Shown piece after piece: positions 8,274-15,521 of a stretch of 64,000 nt of DNA. How positions within the stretch are numbered: the stretch's first letter is position 1; the number at the start of each line of letters is the position of its first letter. Source of the DNA: Halomicrobium urmianum (GTDB taxonomy: Archaea > Halobacteriota > Halobacteria > Halobacteriales > Haloarculaceae); assembly GCF_020217425.1 (NCBI RefSeq), contig NZ_CP084090.1, forward strand, positions 3,224,001 through 3,288,000. Direction: 5' to 3'. A program made the translations under genes and the position numbers. Under the pieces are notes generated by a model. It did no database searches and was not told the origin of the DNA. It was given only the letters and a program-made list of their open reading frames with translations.

Positions 8274-9242
8274 ATGGACGTAGGTGTCCTCACCGTTCCG
8301 CTCGGCGACCAGCCCATCGACGAAGCGCTCGCGTACCTCGACGACATCGGCGTCGACGCCGTGGAACTGGGGTGTGGCGGCTTCGTCGGCGACGACCACC
8401 TGCCGCGCGACGAGTACCTCGACGACGAGGACGCGCAAGCGGACCTCCTCGAGACCGTCGAGGAGCACGACATGTGGATCAGCGCGATCGCGACGCACAA
8501 CAACCCGATCCACCCCGACGAGGAGCGGGCGCAAGAGGCCGACACCGAACTGCGCGAGGCCATCGAACTGGCCGGCCAGCTCGGCGTCGACGCGGTCACC
8601 TGCTTCTCGGGCCTGCCCGCCGGCAGCGAGGCCGGCGAGGTCCCCAACTGGATCACCGCTCCGTGGCCCAACGAGCACAGCGAGGCTCTGGAGTACCAGT
8701 GGGAAGAGGTCGCGATCCCCTACTGGTCGGAGATCGCCGAGCACGCCGAGGAGCACGGCGTTGACGTCGCCATCGAGATGCACCCCAACATGCTCGTCTA
8801 CGAGCCCCGCAGCATGCTGCGGCTCCGCGAGGCCACCAACGAGCGCATCGGAGCCAACTTCGACCCCTCACACCTCTACTGGCAGGGCATCGACGTCACC
8901 GACGCGATCCGCCTGCTCGGCGAGGAGGACGCCATCCACCACTTCCACGCCAAGGACACCAAGGTGTACGACGCCAACGCCCGCGAGAAGGGCGTCCTCG
9001 ACACGGCGCCGTACACCGACGAGCCGAACCGCTCGTGGCTGTTCCGCTCCATCGGCTACGGCCACGACGAGGGCCACTGGAAGGACGTCGTCTCGACGCT
9101 GCGGATGGTCGACTACGACGGCGCGCTGTCCATCGAGCACGAGGACTCGCTGACCTCCTCGAACGAGGGCCTGGAGAAGGCCGTCGACGTGCTCTCCCGG
9201 GCCGTCTTCGAGACCACGCCCGGCGAAGCCTACTGGGCGTAA
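8274..9242 (+). CDS. sugar phosphate isomerase/epimerase-type TIM-barrel protein
   Basis: 322 residues of the xylose-isomerase-like TIM-barrel (AP endonuclease 2) superfamily. Metal-ligand type segments are visible: AIEMHPNMLVY (about 164), NFDPSHLYWQGID (about 196), HHFHAKDTKVY (about 222) and LSIEHEDS near the end. Such proteins isomerise or epimerise sugars, inososes or related compounds, using a divalent metal. It is followed by a Gfo/Idh oxidoreductase at 9480, a pairing common in inositol or unusual-sugar catabolic modules. A TTTTTATA box at 8241-8248 lies about 25 nt before the ATG, supporting this start and leaderless transcription. Confidence 0.87.
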   Translation: MDVGVLTVPLGDQPIDEALAYLDDIGVDAVELGCGGFVGDDHLPRDEYLDDEDAQADLLETVEEHDMWISAIATHNNPIHPDEERAQEADTELREAIELAGQLGVDAVTCFSGLPAGSEAGEVPNWITAPWPNEHSEALEYQWEEVAIPYWSEIAEHAEEHGVDVAIEMHPNMLVYEPRSMLRLREATNERIGANFDPSHLYWQGIDVTDAIRLLGEEDAIHHFHAKDTKVYDANAREKGVLDTAPYTDEPNRSWLFRSIGYGHDEGHWKDVVSTLRMVDYDGALSIEHEDSLTSSNEGLEKAVDVLSRAVFETTPGEAYWA

Positions 9243-9324
9243 CCCGTCCGTCGGACGCAGTCCGAATTGACAGCACCGCACGCCAACCACACCGCTTACC
9301 ACCATACACGATACTCCACTACAC

Positions 9325-9483
9325 ATGACACTCGACGTCGGCATCCTGGGCTACCGCTTCATTGGCAACCACCTTTTTCCGCTCGGGTGCGCTCCGCGCA
9401 CCACTCGCGGAAAAACGTGGGCGAAAAAGCCGCTCGCGCGCCGACGGCGCGCTCGCGGTACAACGGAGGTGACCGCCGCATGA
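9325..9483 (+). pseudogene. duplicated head of the downstream Gfo/Idh gene, cut after ~15 codons
   Basis: The first 15 codons (MTLDVGILGYRFIGN) repeat the start of the gene at 9480 (MTLDIGILGYRFMGK). Differences are almost all at third codon positions, so this is not a fresh tandem copy. After codon 15 the sequence turns into an unrelated palindrome-rich insert: TTTTTCCGC (9371-9379) and GCGGAAAAA (9407-9415) enclose GTGCGC-TCC-GCGCAC. The residual 52-codon frame ends in TGA at 9481-9483, overlapping the ATG of the intact gene as ATGA. It may be a fossil of a replaced gene, or act as a leader ORF. Confidence 0.75.
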
Positions 9484-10625
9484 CGCTTGACATTGGAATT
9501 CTGGGCTACCGCTTCATGGGCAAGGCCCACTCGAACGCGCTGGATCGGCTCCCGATGTTCTTCCCCGACGCCCCGGAGACCAACCGGGACGTCATCGTCG
9601 GTCGCGACGAGGAGGCCCTCGCCGAGGCCGCGGACACGCTGGGCTTCGACCGCACTGCCACCGACTGGCGGGACGTCGTCGACGAGGTGGACGTCTTCTA
9701 CAACCTCGGCCCGAACCACGTCCATCCCGAGCCCTCTGTCGCTGCGCTGGAGGCCGGCACGCCCGTCTTCTGCGAGAAGCCGCTGGCCCCGACGCTCTCC
9801 ACCGCTGAGGAGATGGCCGACGCCGCCGCCGACGCCGGCGTCGTCGCCGGGACGGCCTTCAACTACCGGTTCGTGCCCGCCATCCGGTACGCGAAGGGAC
9901 TGATCGAGGACGGCGAACTCGGCGAGATCCACCACTTCCGGGGGCAGTACCTCCAGGACTGGCTCGTCGACCCCAGTGCACCCTGGTCGTGGCGCAACGA
10001 CGAGGAGATGGCCGGCAGCGGCGCGCTGGGCGACCTCGGAGCCCACACCGTCGACCTCGCGCACTTCCTGCTCGGGGACGCGGCGGGCGACATCACGGAG
10101 GTCAGCGGCCACCTCCGGACGTTCGTCGAGGAGCGGCCCGTCGGCGGCGGCGGCAGCCTGGAGGACTCCGGCGACGGCGACGCCACCGAGACCCGCGAGG
10201 TCACCGTCGACGACGCCTACAGCGCCCAGGTCGCCTTCGAGAACGGCGCCATGGGCACGCTGGAGGGCTCCCGCTTCGCCAACGGCCACAAGAACGCCCA
10301 CACCATCGAGATCGAGGGCTCGAAGGGCGGCGTCAAGTTCGACCTCGAACGGCTGAACGAACTGCAGGTCAAGCGCGAGGGCTCCCGCGGCTACGAGCGC
10401 GTGCTCGTCACCGACGAGTCCGACCCCTACGTCGACCACTGGTGGCCGCCGGGCCACGTCATCGGCTGGGAACACCTGTTCGTCCACGAGAACTACGAGT
10501 TCCTCTCGGCCATCGCCGGCGACGGCGAGTTCGAGCCGAGCTTCCAGGACGGCCTGAAGGCCCAGCGCGTGCTCGACGCCATCGCCGAGAGCGACGAGCG
10601 CGGCGAGCGGGTCGCCCTGGAATAG
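9480..10625 (+). CDS. Gfo/Idh/MocA-family oxidoreductase
   Basis: 381 residues. An N-terminal NAD(P) Rossmann domain begins at once (DIGILGYRFMGKAHSNAL), with the family's catalytic lysine in CEKPLAPT near residue 101. The C-terminal domain contains GDLGAHTVDLAHFLLG (about 181-196), where the Asp/His pair of this family usually sits. Residues about 220-240 carry a Gly/Glu-rich insertion (GGGGSLEDSGDGDATE) in a loop. It probably oxidises or reduces a sugar or inositol derivative; the isomerase-like gene upstream at 8274 is a likely pathway partner. The ATG is chosen over upstream in-frame codons because the duplicated copy at 9325 starts at the same residue. Confidence 0.88.
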   Translation: MTLDIGILGYRFMGKAHSNALDRLPMFFPDAPETNRDVIVGRDEEALAEAADTLGFDRTATDWRDVVDEVDVFYNLGPNHVHPEPSVAALEAGTPVFCEKPLAPTLSTAEEMADAAADAGVVAGTAFNYRFVPAIRYAKGLIEDGELGEIHHFRGQYLQDWLVDPSAPWSWRNDEEMAGSGALGDLGAHTVDLAHFLLGDAAGDITEVSGHLRTFVEERPVGGGGSLEDSGDGDATETREVTVDDAYSAQVAFENGAMGTLEGSRFANGHKNAHTIEIEGSKGGVKFDLERLNELQVKREGSRGYERVLVTDESDPYVDHWWPPGHVIGWEHLFVHENYEFLSAIAGDGEFEPSFQDGLKAQRVLDAIAESDERGERVALE

Positions 10626-10762
10626 CGGATCCTTTCGCCTTCTGTTCGGACGCCTTTTATCGTGCTATCGAGGGCGTGAACAGCCAGAATGCCCCCGGTC
10701 GTCGGCGGGCGCTTTCCGGCTGTTCTCAGTCGTCGATACTGCTACTGTCGAACCGACCGTTG

Positions 10763-10848
10763 CTATAGTAGAAATTGAACGCACTGACACACTCGAGGGG
10801 CCCCCGTGATGCCCTTCGATGTGTAAGTAGTTTCAATTTCTACTATAG
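10763..10848 (+). repeat. palindromic dispersed element, copy 2 (86 bp)
   Basis: Full-length copy with perfect 17-bp inverted ends: CTATAGTAGAAATTGAA on the left and TTCAATTTCTACTATAG on the right. The interior is also largely self-complementary (CACACTCGAGGGG against CCCTTCGATGTGT), so a single strand could fold into one long hairpin. It occupies the gap between the Gfo/Idh gene and the M24-like gene and is oriented like the other copies. No flanking target-site duplication outside CTATAG is visible. Confidence 0.9.
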
Positions 10849-10894
10849 CCGCCCCTCCCAATCCTTTAACCCGGAGACGGCGCCACCACCGTGT

Positions 10895-11977
10895 ATGGCA
10901 GTCACCGAGCGGCTAGACGAGTATCTCTCCGAGAACGACCTCGAAGCGGTCTGGTTCGCGCGGCCGAACTCCTTCGCCTGGGTGACGGGCGGGGGCGACA
11001 ACGTCGTGGACCGGGCCGGCGACGTCGGCGTGGCGGCGGCGGGCTACGACGGCGACGGGGTCACTGTCGTGACGGACAACATCGAGGCGCCGCGGCTGCG
11101 CGACGAGGAGCTGCCGGCGGACGCCACCGTCGAGGCGGTCCAGTGGTACGAGGACGGACTAGCCGAGGCCGTCGAGCGGGCCAGTCCGACGCCGGCCGCG
11201 GCGGACTTCGACGTGCCGGGGTTCGAGTCGGTCGACGCATCGGCGCTGCGCCAGCCCCTGACCGACGAGCAGATCGAGCAGTACCGATCGCTCTCTGAGG
11301 ACGTGGCGGCGGCGGTGGAGTCGGTCGCGCGCGGGTGCTCGGCCGACGACACCGAACGCGAGGTGGCGGCCGAACTACGCCGGGCCATCGAAGCGGAGGG
11401 AGCGGGTACGCCGGTCGTCCTCGTCGGGAGCGGCGAGCGCGCCCAGCGGTATCGCCACTACACGCCGACGGACGTCGAACTAGGCGACTACGCCCTGCTG
11501 TCGGTCACCGCGGACCGGGACGGCCTGTTCGCCAGCACGACCCGGACCGTCGCGTTCGACGCGCCGGAGTGGCTGGCTGAGCGGACCCGGGACGCGATGC
11601 GCGTCGAGGCGACGGCGCTGGCCGCGACGCGCGAGGTCGGCAACGAAGGCGGCACCGCCGGCGACGTGTTCGAGGCGATTCAGGACGCGTACGCCGACCT
11701 CGGCTGGGAGGGCGAGTGGCGCAACCACCATCAGGGCGGCGCGGCGGGCTTCGCCGGCCGGGAGTGGATCGCCACGCCCGACCACGGCGCGCCGGTGGAG
11801 CTACCGATGGCCTACTCGTGGAACCCGACGGTCCAGGGGGCCAAGAGCGAGGACCTCCACCTGGTCACGGGCGACGACGTGGAACCCGTGACCGCGACCG
11901 GCGAGTGGCCGACCCGCGAGGTCTCGGCGATCGGCTACGACCTGACGCTGGAACGGCACGCCGTGCTGTCGCGGTGA
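10895..11977 (+). CDS. M24 (creatinase/aminopeptidase-fold) family protein, metal site degenerate
   Basis: 360 residues from ATG at 10895, with CCTTTAACC (10863-10871) as a TATA candidate at leaderless spacing. The creatinase-like N-terminal domain (1-130) is followed by a pita-bread domain. Where active M24 enzymes have two metal-binding aspartates (a DFG-type strand and a D-I-T-R-T strand), this protein has LSVTADRDGLFASTTRT (about 207-223), lacking both. The histidine equivalent (HHQGGAAGF, about 288) and the last glutamate (SEDLHLVT, about 331) remain, but the other glutamate position reads YSWNPTV. Hydrolysis by the usual two-metal mechanism is therefore unlikely; a pseudo-enzyme or altered chemistry is inferred. 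Confidence 0.78.
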   Translation: MAVTERLDEYLSENDLEAVWFARPNSFAWVTGGGDNVVDRAGDVGVAAAGYDGDGVTVVTDNIEAPRLRDEELPADATVEAVQWYEDGLAEAVERASPTPAAADFDVPGFESVDASALRQPLTDEQIEQYRSLSEDVAAAVESVARGCSADDTEREVAAELRRAIEAEGAGTPVVLVGSGERAQRYRHYTPTDVELGDYALLSVTADRDGLFASTTRTVAFDAPEWLAERTRDAMRVEATALAATREVGNEGGTAGDVFEAIQDAYADLGWEGEWRNHHQGGAAGFAGREWIATPDHGAPVELPMAYSWNPTVQGAKSEDLHLVTGDDVEPVTATGEWPTREVSAIGYDLTLERHAVLSR

Positions 11978-11991
11978 TCGGCGGGCGGGGA

Positions 11992-12633
11992 CTACTCCTC
12001 GGGGCTCTCGCTGCCGACGCGGATGACCTGCATCAGCGAGTAGACGGGGACGCCCTCGATGTCGCCGAGGCCGCGCTTGTCGGCCATGACGACGCAGGCG
12101 ACGGGGGTGCCGCCCTGGTCGCGGATGGCCTGGATCGTCTCCGTCATCGTGGTGCCGCTGGTGATGGTGTCGTCGACGACGTAGCAGTTGCGGCCCCGGA
12201 TCTGGGCGAAGTTGCGCGAGAACGAGCCGTCGAGACCCTCGTCGCGTTCGTCGTCCCACTGGTGCTTGCTGGGGGCGTAGGTGCCCAGATCGGTCTCGAG
12301 TTCGCGCGCGACGGTCGTCGCAAGCGGCGCGCCGGCCTTCTCGACGCCGATGGTGAGGTCGACGTCTTCGCCCTGCTTCGAGAGGAGGTCGGCCATCGCC
12401 TTGCCCAGGTAGGAGAGGCGGGCGCTGTCCCGGCCGACGGCGCTCCAGTCGACGTGGATGTCGTGGGGTCCGCTGGCGGCGTCGATGGACGGCTCCTGCT
12501 CGGCGCCGCCCTGCTGGACGAGCCAGCTCGCCGTCTCGCGGGAGACGTTCAGCTCGTCGGCGATCTCGCCCTTCGAGAGACCGCGCTCGGCCAGTTCCGT
12601 GGCGCTCTCGATGAGGTCGTCGATGTTTTTCAT
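11992..12633 (-). CDS. gfcR: GfcR-type regulator (HTH plus phosphoribosyltransferase domain)
   Basis: 213 residues. A helix-turn-helix (about 5-40, SKGEIADELNVSRETASWLV) is fused to a type I phosphoribosyltransferase domain. The PRPP-binding loop is intact (CYVVDDTITSGTT, about 150-162). This architecture is that of haloarchaeal GfcR, the regulator of glucose and fructose catabolism (semi-phosphorylative Entner-Doudoroff genes), long annotated as PyrE-like. It probably reads a phosphorylated intermediate through the PRT fold rather than making nucleotides. TATTAATTCC on the minus strand (about 12652-12661) is a clear TATA box, giving a leaderless start at 12633. Its location among sugar genes fits, though its targets may be elsewhere too. 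Confidence 0.9.
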   Translation of the reverse strand: MKNIDDLIESATELAERGLSKGEIADELNVSRETASWLVQQGGAEQEPSIDAASGPHDIHVDWSAVGRDSARLSYLGKAMADLLSKQGEDVDLTIGVEKAGAPLATTVARELETDLGTYAPSKHQWDDERDEGLDGSFSRNFAQIRGRNCYVVDDTITSGTTMTETIQAIRDQGGTPVACVVMADKRGLGDIEGVPVYSLMQVIRVGSESPEE

Positions 12634-12968
12634 ACGTGGTAGTCGTCGGGGGAGGAATTAATACCCGGTGGGATCGAACCGCCGAGAGAGCGCCGGGGAT
12701 CTCTCGTGCCCCACCGTTTCTCCGAAACCGATGGGACGGGCGTCGATCGACACAGATTTACACCGCCCGGTAATAGATTTGCCCGACTGGGCGGTGATGG
12801 CAGTCCGCCACGCTGGCGATACCGGCAGATCCCCCCACTCCCCACCCCCACTCCCCCCACGTCTGCCGATATACGACCCCATCACGCCCGGTCCTTTTTG
12901 CTACCTCTCGACGTGTCCCTCGCGCGGACAGTCGTGCGTCCCGCTGGCCGGGAGCATCGACCGCCCGA
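12634..12968. other. 335-bp intergenic region, palindrome and pyrimidine-rich tract
   Basis: The gfcR promoter lies at the left end. An inverted repeat CACCGCCC (12761-12768) / GGGCGGTG (12789-12796) could be an operator or a transcript hairpin. Next comes a C-rich, almost purine-free stretch at 12833-12860. Small frames here (for example 12668-13135 plus) have no gene-like features and are not called. Confidence 0.4.
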
Positions 12969-13787
12969 TCAGCTCTGTGGCCGGGGAAGCGTCACGACCC
13001 GCTGCTGGCACTCCGGACAGACCAGCGTCTCCTGGGGCGTCTGCCGGGGATTCCTGTGGCCGCCGCAACACGACGCCGTCGAGGACGCCTCCAGCGGCGT
13101 CTCGCAGACCGGGCACTCCTCGAGGAACTGCCTGAGCGGCCGGGCCGCGGCGAGCGCCACCTCGTCGCGCACGCCGTCGGGCATCGCCCAGACGGCCGCC
13201 GCCTCGGCCACGGCGACGGGACGGGGCACGAGCCTCGACTGTCCCTGGACGTCGATCCAGCGGCCGTCGTCGGTCTCGACGGCCTCGGCGGCCTCGATCC
13301 CGGGGAACGACTCGACGGCCGCGACGAGTTCCGAGCCCGTCCGCAGCTGATCCATGCCGCCGTGCCAGAGCCGCTCGAACTCCTCGTCGAGGACGATCCG
13401 GTCGCCGTCCTCGCGGATCACGCCCGCCTCTCCCAGTCGCCGGAGCACCGCTTCCCCCGAGAGTTCGTTCGCGTCGGCGAGCGATCCGTCTCCGCCGGGC
13501 TGGCCGCCGTCGGGCGAGACCGCACCGTCCCGGTGGAACCAGGCGTCGGGGACGGGGAGTGCGGCCACGATGCGGGGCGCGAACTGCGGCGTGTACGGGA
13601 CGACGTACCCCCGCAGTGCCACGAGAGCGAGGCCCGCGAGCGCCGCGCCGCCGGCGACGAACGGGCGGCCGACGGCGGCGAGGCCCGCAGTTACCAGCGC
13701 GACGACGGCGACGTTGACGACCGTACAGGGCATGCACCTGCGTTCGCCCGTGTAGTCCGGGTTCCTGAGGTGACCGACGACGTCCAT
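12969..13787 (-). CDS. membrane-anchored protein with C-terminal zinc ribbon, unknown function
   Basis: 272 residues from ATG at 13787. The N-terminus has a Cys pair (RRCMPC, about 17-22), then two hydrophobic segments at about 24-40 and 42-60. The middle is soluble and resembles a small helical domain (about 95-210). The C-terminus has CPVC (about 224) and CPEC (about 257) pairs with an intervening SCCGGH, enough ligands for a zinc ribbon. No catalytic motif was recognised. It stands alone, divergent from the TrmB-type regulator at 14054, with about 265 bp between. Probably a haloarchaea-specific protein. Confidence 0.72.
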   Translation of the reverse strand: MDVVGHLRNPDYTGERRCMPCTVVNVAVVALVTAGLAAVGRPFVAGGAALAGLALVALRGYVVPYTPQFAPRIVAALPVPDAWFHRDGAVSPDGGQPGGDGSLADANELSGEAVLRRLGEAGVIREDGDRIVLDEEFERLWHGGMDQLRTGSELVAAVESFPGIEAAEAVETDDGRWIDVQGQSRLVPRPVAVAEAAAVWAMPDGVRDEVALAAARPLRQFLEECPVCETPLEASSTASCCGGHRNPRQTPQETLVCPECQQRVVTLPRPQS

Positions 13788-14053
13788 GCCCCACAGTTGG
13801 ACGGCGAGCCGCTTCAGCGTTGAGGCCGCGGCGGCGCCGGAGCGGTCGGTCCCGTCGGGGCCGGCGACACATCATTACTGTCGCCTCCGATACCCGTGCC
13901 GAGAGATGGCGATCCGTACGACGCCGCGGCCGGTCGCCGTCGGTGGCGGCCGGCGGCCGAGGCGTTCGACTGCCGGGTCGTCCGGACGTCCGGGAGGCCG
14001 GTCGAATACAGCGACGAGAATTTAACCCGGCGTGCGGAAGTGGCCACAAACTA
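13788..14053. promoter_or_regulatory. divergent promoter region upstream of TrmB regulator
   Basis: 266 bp between divergent starts. AATTTAACCC at about 14019-14028 lies about 30 nt before the ATG at 14054 and is the best TATA box. Short frames in the region (13786-14025 and others) have biased composition and no recognisable domain, so no gene is called. Confidence 0.4.
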
Positions 14054-15124
14054 ATGAACGACGACGAACTGATCGCGGTGCTGGAGGACGCCGGGCTCTC
14101 CCCCTACCAGGCCGAGACGTACGTCACGCTGCTGGACCTGGGGAACGCCTCGGCCACCGACGTCGCCGACGCCTGCGACGTCCCCGACCCGCGAATCTAC
14201 GACGTCCTCCGGGACCTGGAGTCGAAGGGGTACATCGAGACCTACCAGCAGGACACCCTGACCGCCCGGGCCCACGACCCCGAGGAGGTGCTCGACGACC
14301 TCCGCTCGCGCTCGAACCAGTACCTGACCGCCGCGGAGGCCATCGAGGACCGGTGGAACCAGCCGGCGATGGCCGAGCACGAGGTCAGCGTCGTCAAGCG
14401 GTTCGACACGGTCCTCTCCCGCGCCCGGGACGTCATCGAGGAGGCGGAGCACCAGGTCCAGCTCAGCGTGACCGCAGACCAGTTCGGACTGCTGGCGGAC
14501 GAACTGGAAGCCGCTCGGGACCGGGGCGTCTACGTCAAACTGAGCCTCTCCACGCGGGACGGCAGAGACGCCCTCCCCGGCAGAGAGGAACTGGCGGCGA
14601 CCTGCACCGAGGCCCGGTACCGGAACGTCCCGTCACCGTTCCTCGCGATCGCCGACCGGGCCTGGACCTGTTTCGCCCCCCACGAGCAGTCCGTCAACGA
14701 GTACGGCGTCCTCGTCAGCGACCGGGCCCACGCGTACGTCTTCCACTGGTTCTTCCAGACCTGTCTCTGGGAGATCTGGGAGACGATCTACACGGAGCGG
14801 ACAGCGGACACGCCGCGGACCTACGTGGACCTGCGGGCCTGCATTCGCGACGTTCACCCGCTGCTCGACGACGGGGCGACGGTCCGCGCGACCGTCACCG
14901 GCCGCGACACCGAGACGAACGCCGAGCGGACGGTCAGCGGGGAGATCATCGGGATCGAGTACTCGGGTGAGTCGACCGACGACGACACCCTCCCGCTGGC
15001 CGAACTGTCCGGCCGGGCGAGCATCACCGTCGACACCGGCTCGGGGACGGTGTCCGCCGGCGGCTGGGGAGCGGTCATCGAGGAGATCGAGGCCACGTCG
15101 ATCATCGTCACTGACGTCGAGTGA
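14054..15124 (+). CDS. TrmB-family sugar-responsive transcription regulator
   Basis: 356 residues. A winged helix occupies about 1-75 (LSPYQAETYVTLLDLGNAS, then DVPDPRIYDVLRDLESKGYIE). It is followed by a coiled helix and the TrmB C-terminal domain, whose phospholipase-D-like part includes HQVQLSVTADQ and the later strand-rich region ending at VTDVE. Archaeal TrmB proteins bind sugars and switch sugar transport and catabolism genes. The gene lies directly upstream of, and in the same direction as, the carbohydrate ABC importer (first gene at 15522), so that operon is the obvious target. A second, divergent paralogue is at 22885. Confidence 0.9.
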   Translation: MNDDELIAVLEDAGLSPYQAETYVTLLDLGNASATDVADACDVPDPRIYDVLRDLESKGYIETYQQDTLTARAHDPEEVLDDLRSRSNQYLTAAEAIEDRWNQPAMAEHEVSVVKRFDTVLSRARDVIEEAEHQVQLSVTADQFGLLADELEAARDRGVYVKLSLSTRDGRDALPGREELAATCTEARYRNVPSPFLAIADRAWTCFAPHEQSVNEYGVLVSDRAHAYVFHWFFQTCLWEIWETIYTERTADTPRTYVDLRACIRDVHPLLDDGATVRATVTGRDTETNAERTVSGEIIGIEYSGESTDDDTLPLAELSGRASITVDTGSGTVSAGGWGAVIEEIEATSIIVTDVE

Positions 15125-15521
15125 CGCCGACTGTCGCGTCCCGCTCTCGTCTGTCCGACGCCGGAATCGACTGACGACGCCGCGACAACGGCCCGTGTGA
15201 ATCGGGATTTACCAGTAGTTCTCGCCGCTTTCGTTTCCGAAAAGCGGTGCTACTCCCGCCAGCAACACCGACTGTATCCGACTAATTCGCAGCGCTGCAG
15301 CGTTAACGGTGGGTGTTATCCCGATCGCCGTTCGCGTTGCCTTCGACAACCAAAGGTGCAGAAATAACGGAATCGCCCCATAATGCGAGTCCGGCCCAGA
15401 TCAAACTATGGAAATCGATCGGAAATAATCTCCAGTAATCCACACGAGCTATTCATTTACAACCACTGTAGTTAACTATTGGTAATGTTTAAGTACATCC
15501 GTCGCAACACATCGAAAGAGA
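15125..15521. promoter_or_regulatory. control region of the carbohydrate ABC importer operon
   Basis: A nearly 400-bp region that becomes AT-rich towards its right end, unlike its surroundings. GTTTAAGTA at 15487-15495 is a good TATA box about 27-35 nt before the ATG at 15522. Just upstream of it is a perfect 10-bp palindrome TAGTTAACTA (15469-15478), placed where a haloarchaeal activator or co-regulator would bind next to BRE/TATA. No protein-coding frame is credible here. Confidence 0.5.

Noticed and set aside
9267-9479. 71-residue N-terminal extension of the Gfo/Idh protein
   Set aside because: The added sequence is basic and palindrome-derived. The duplicated head at 9325 shows that the protein begins MTLD.
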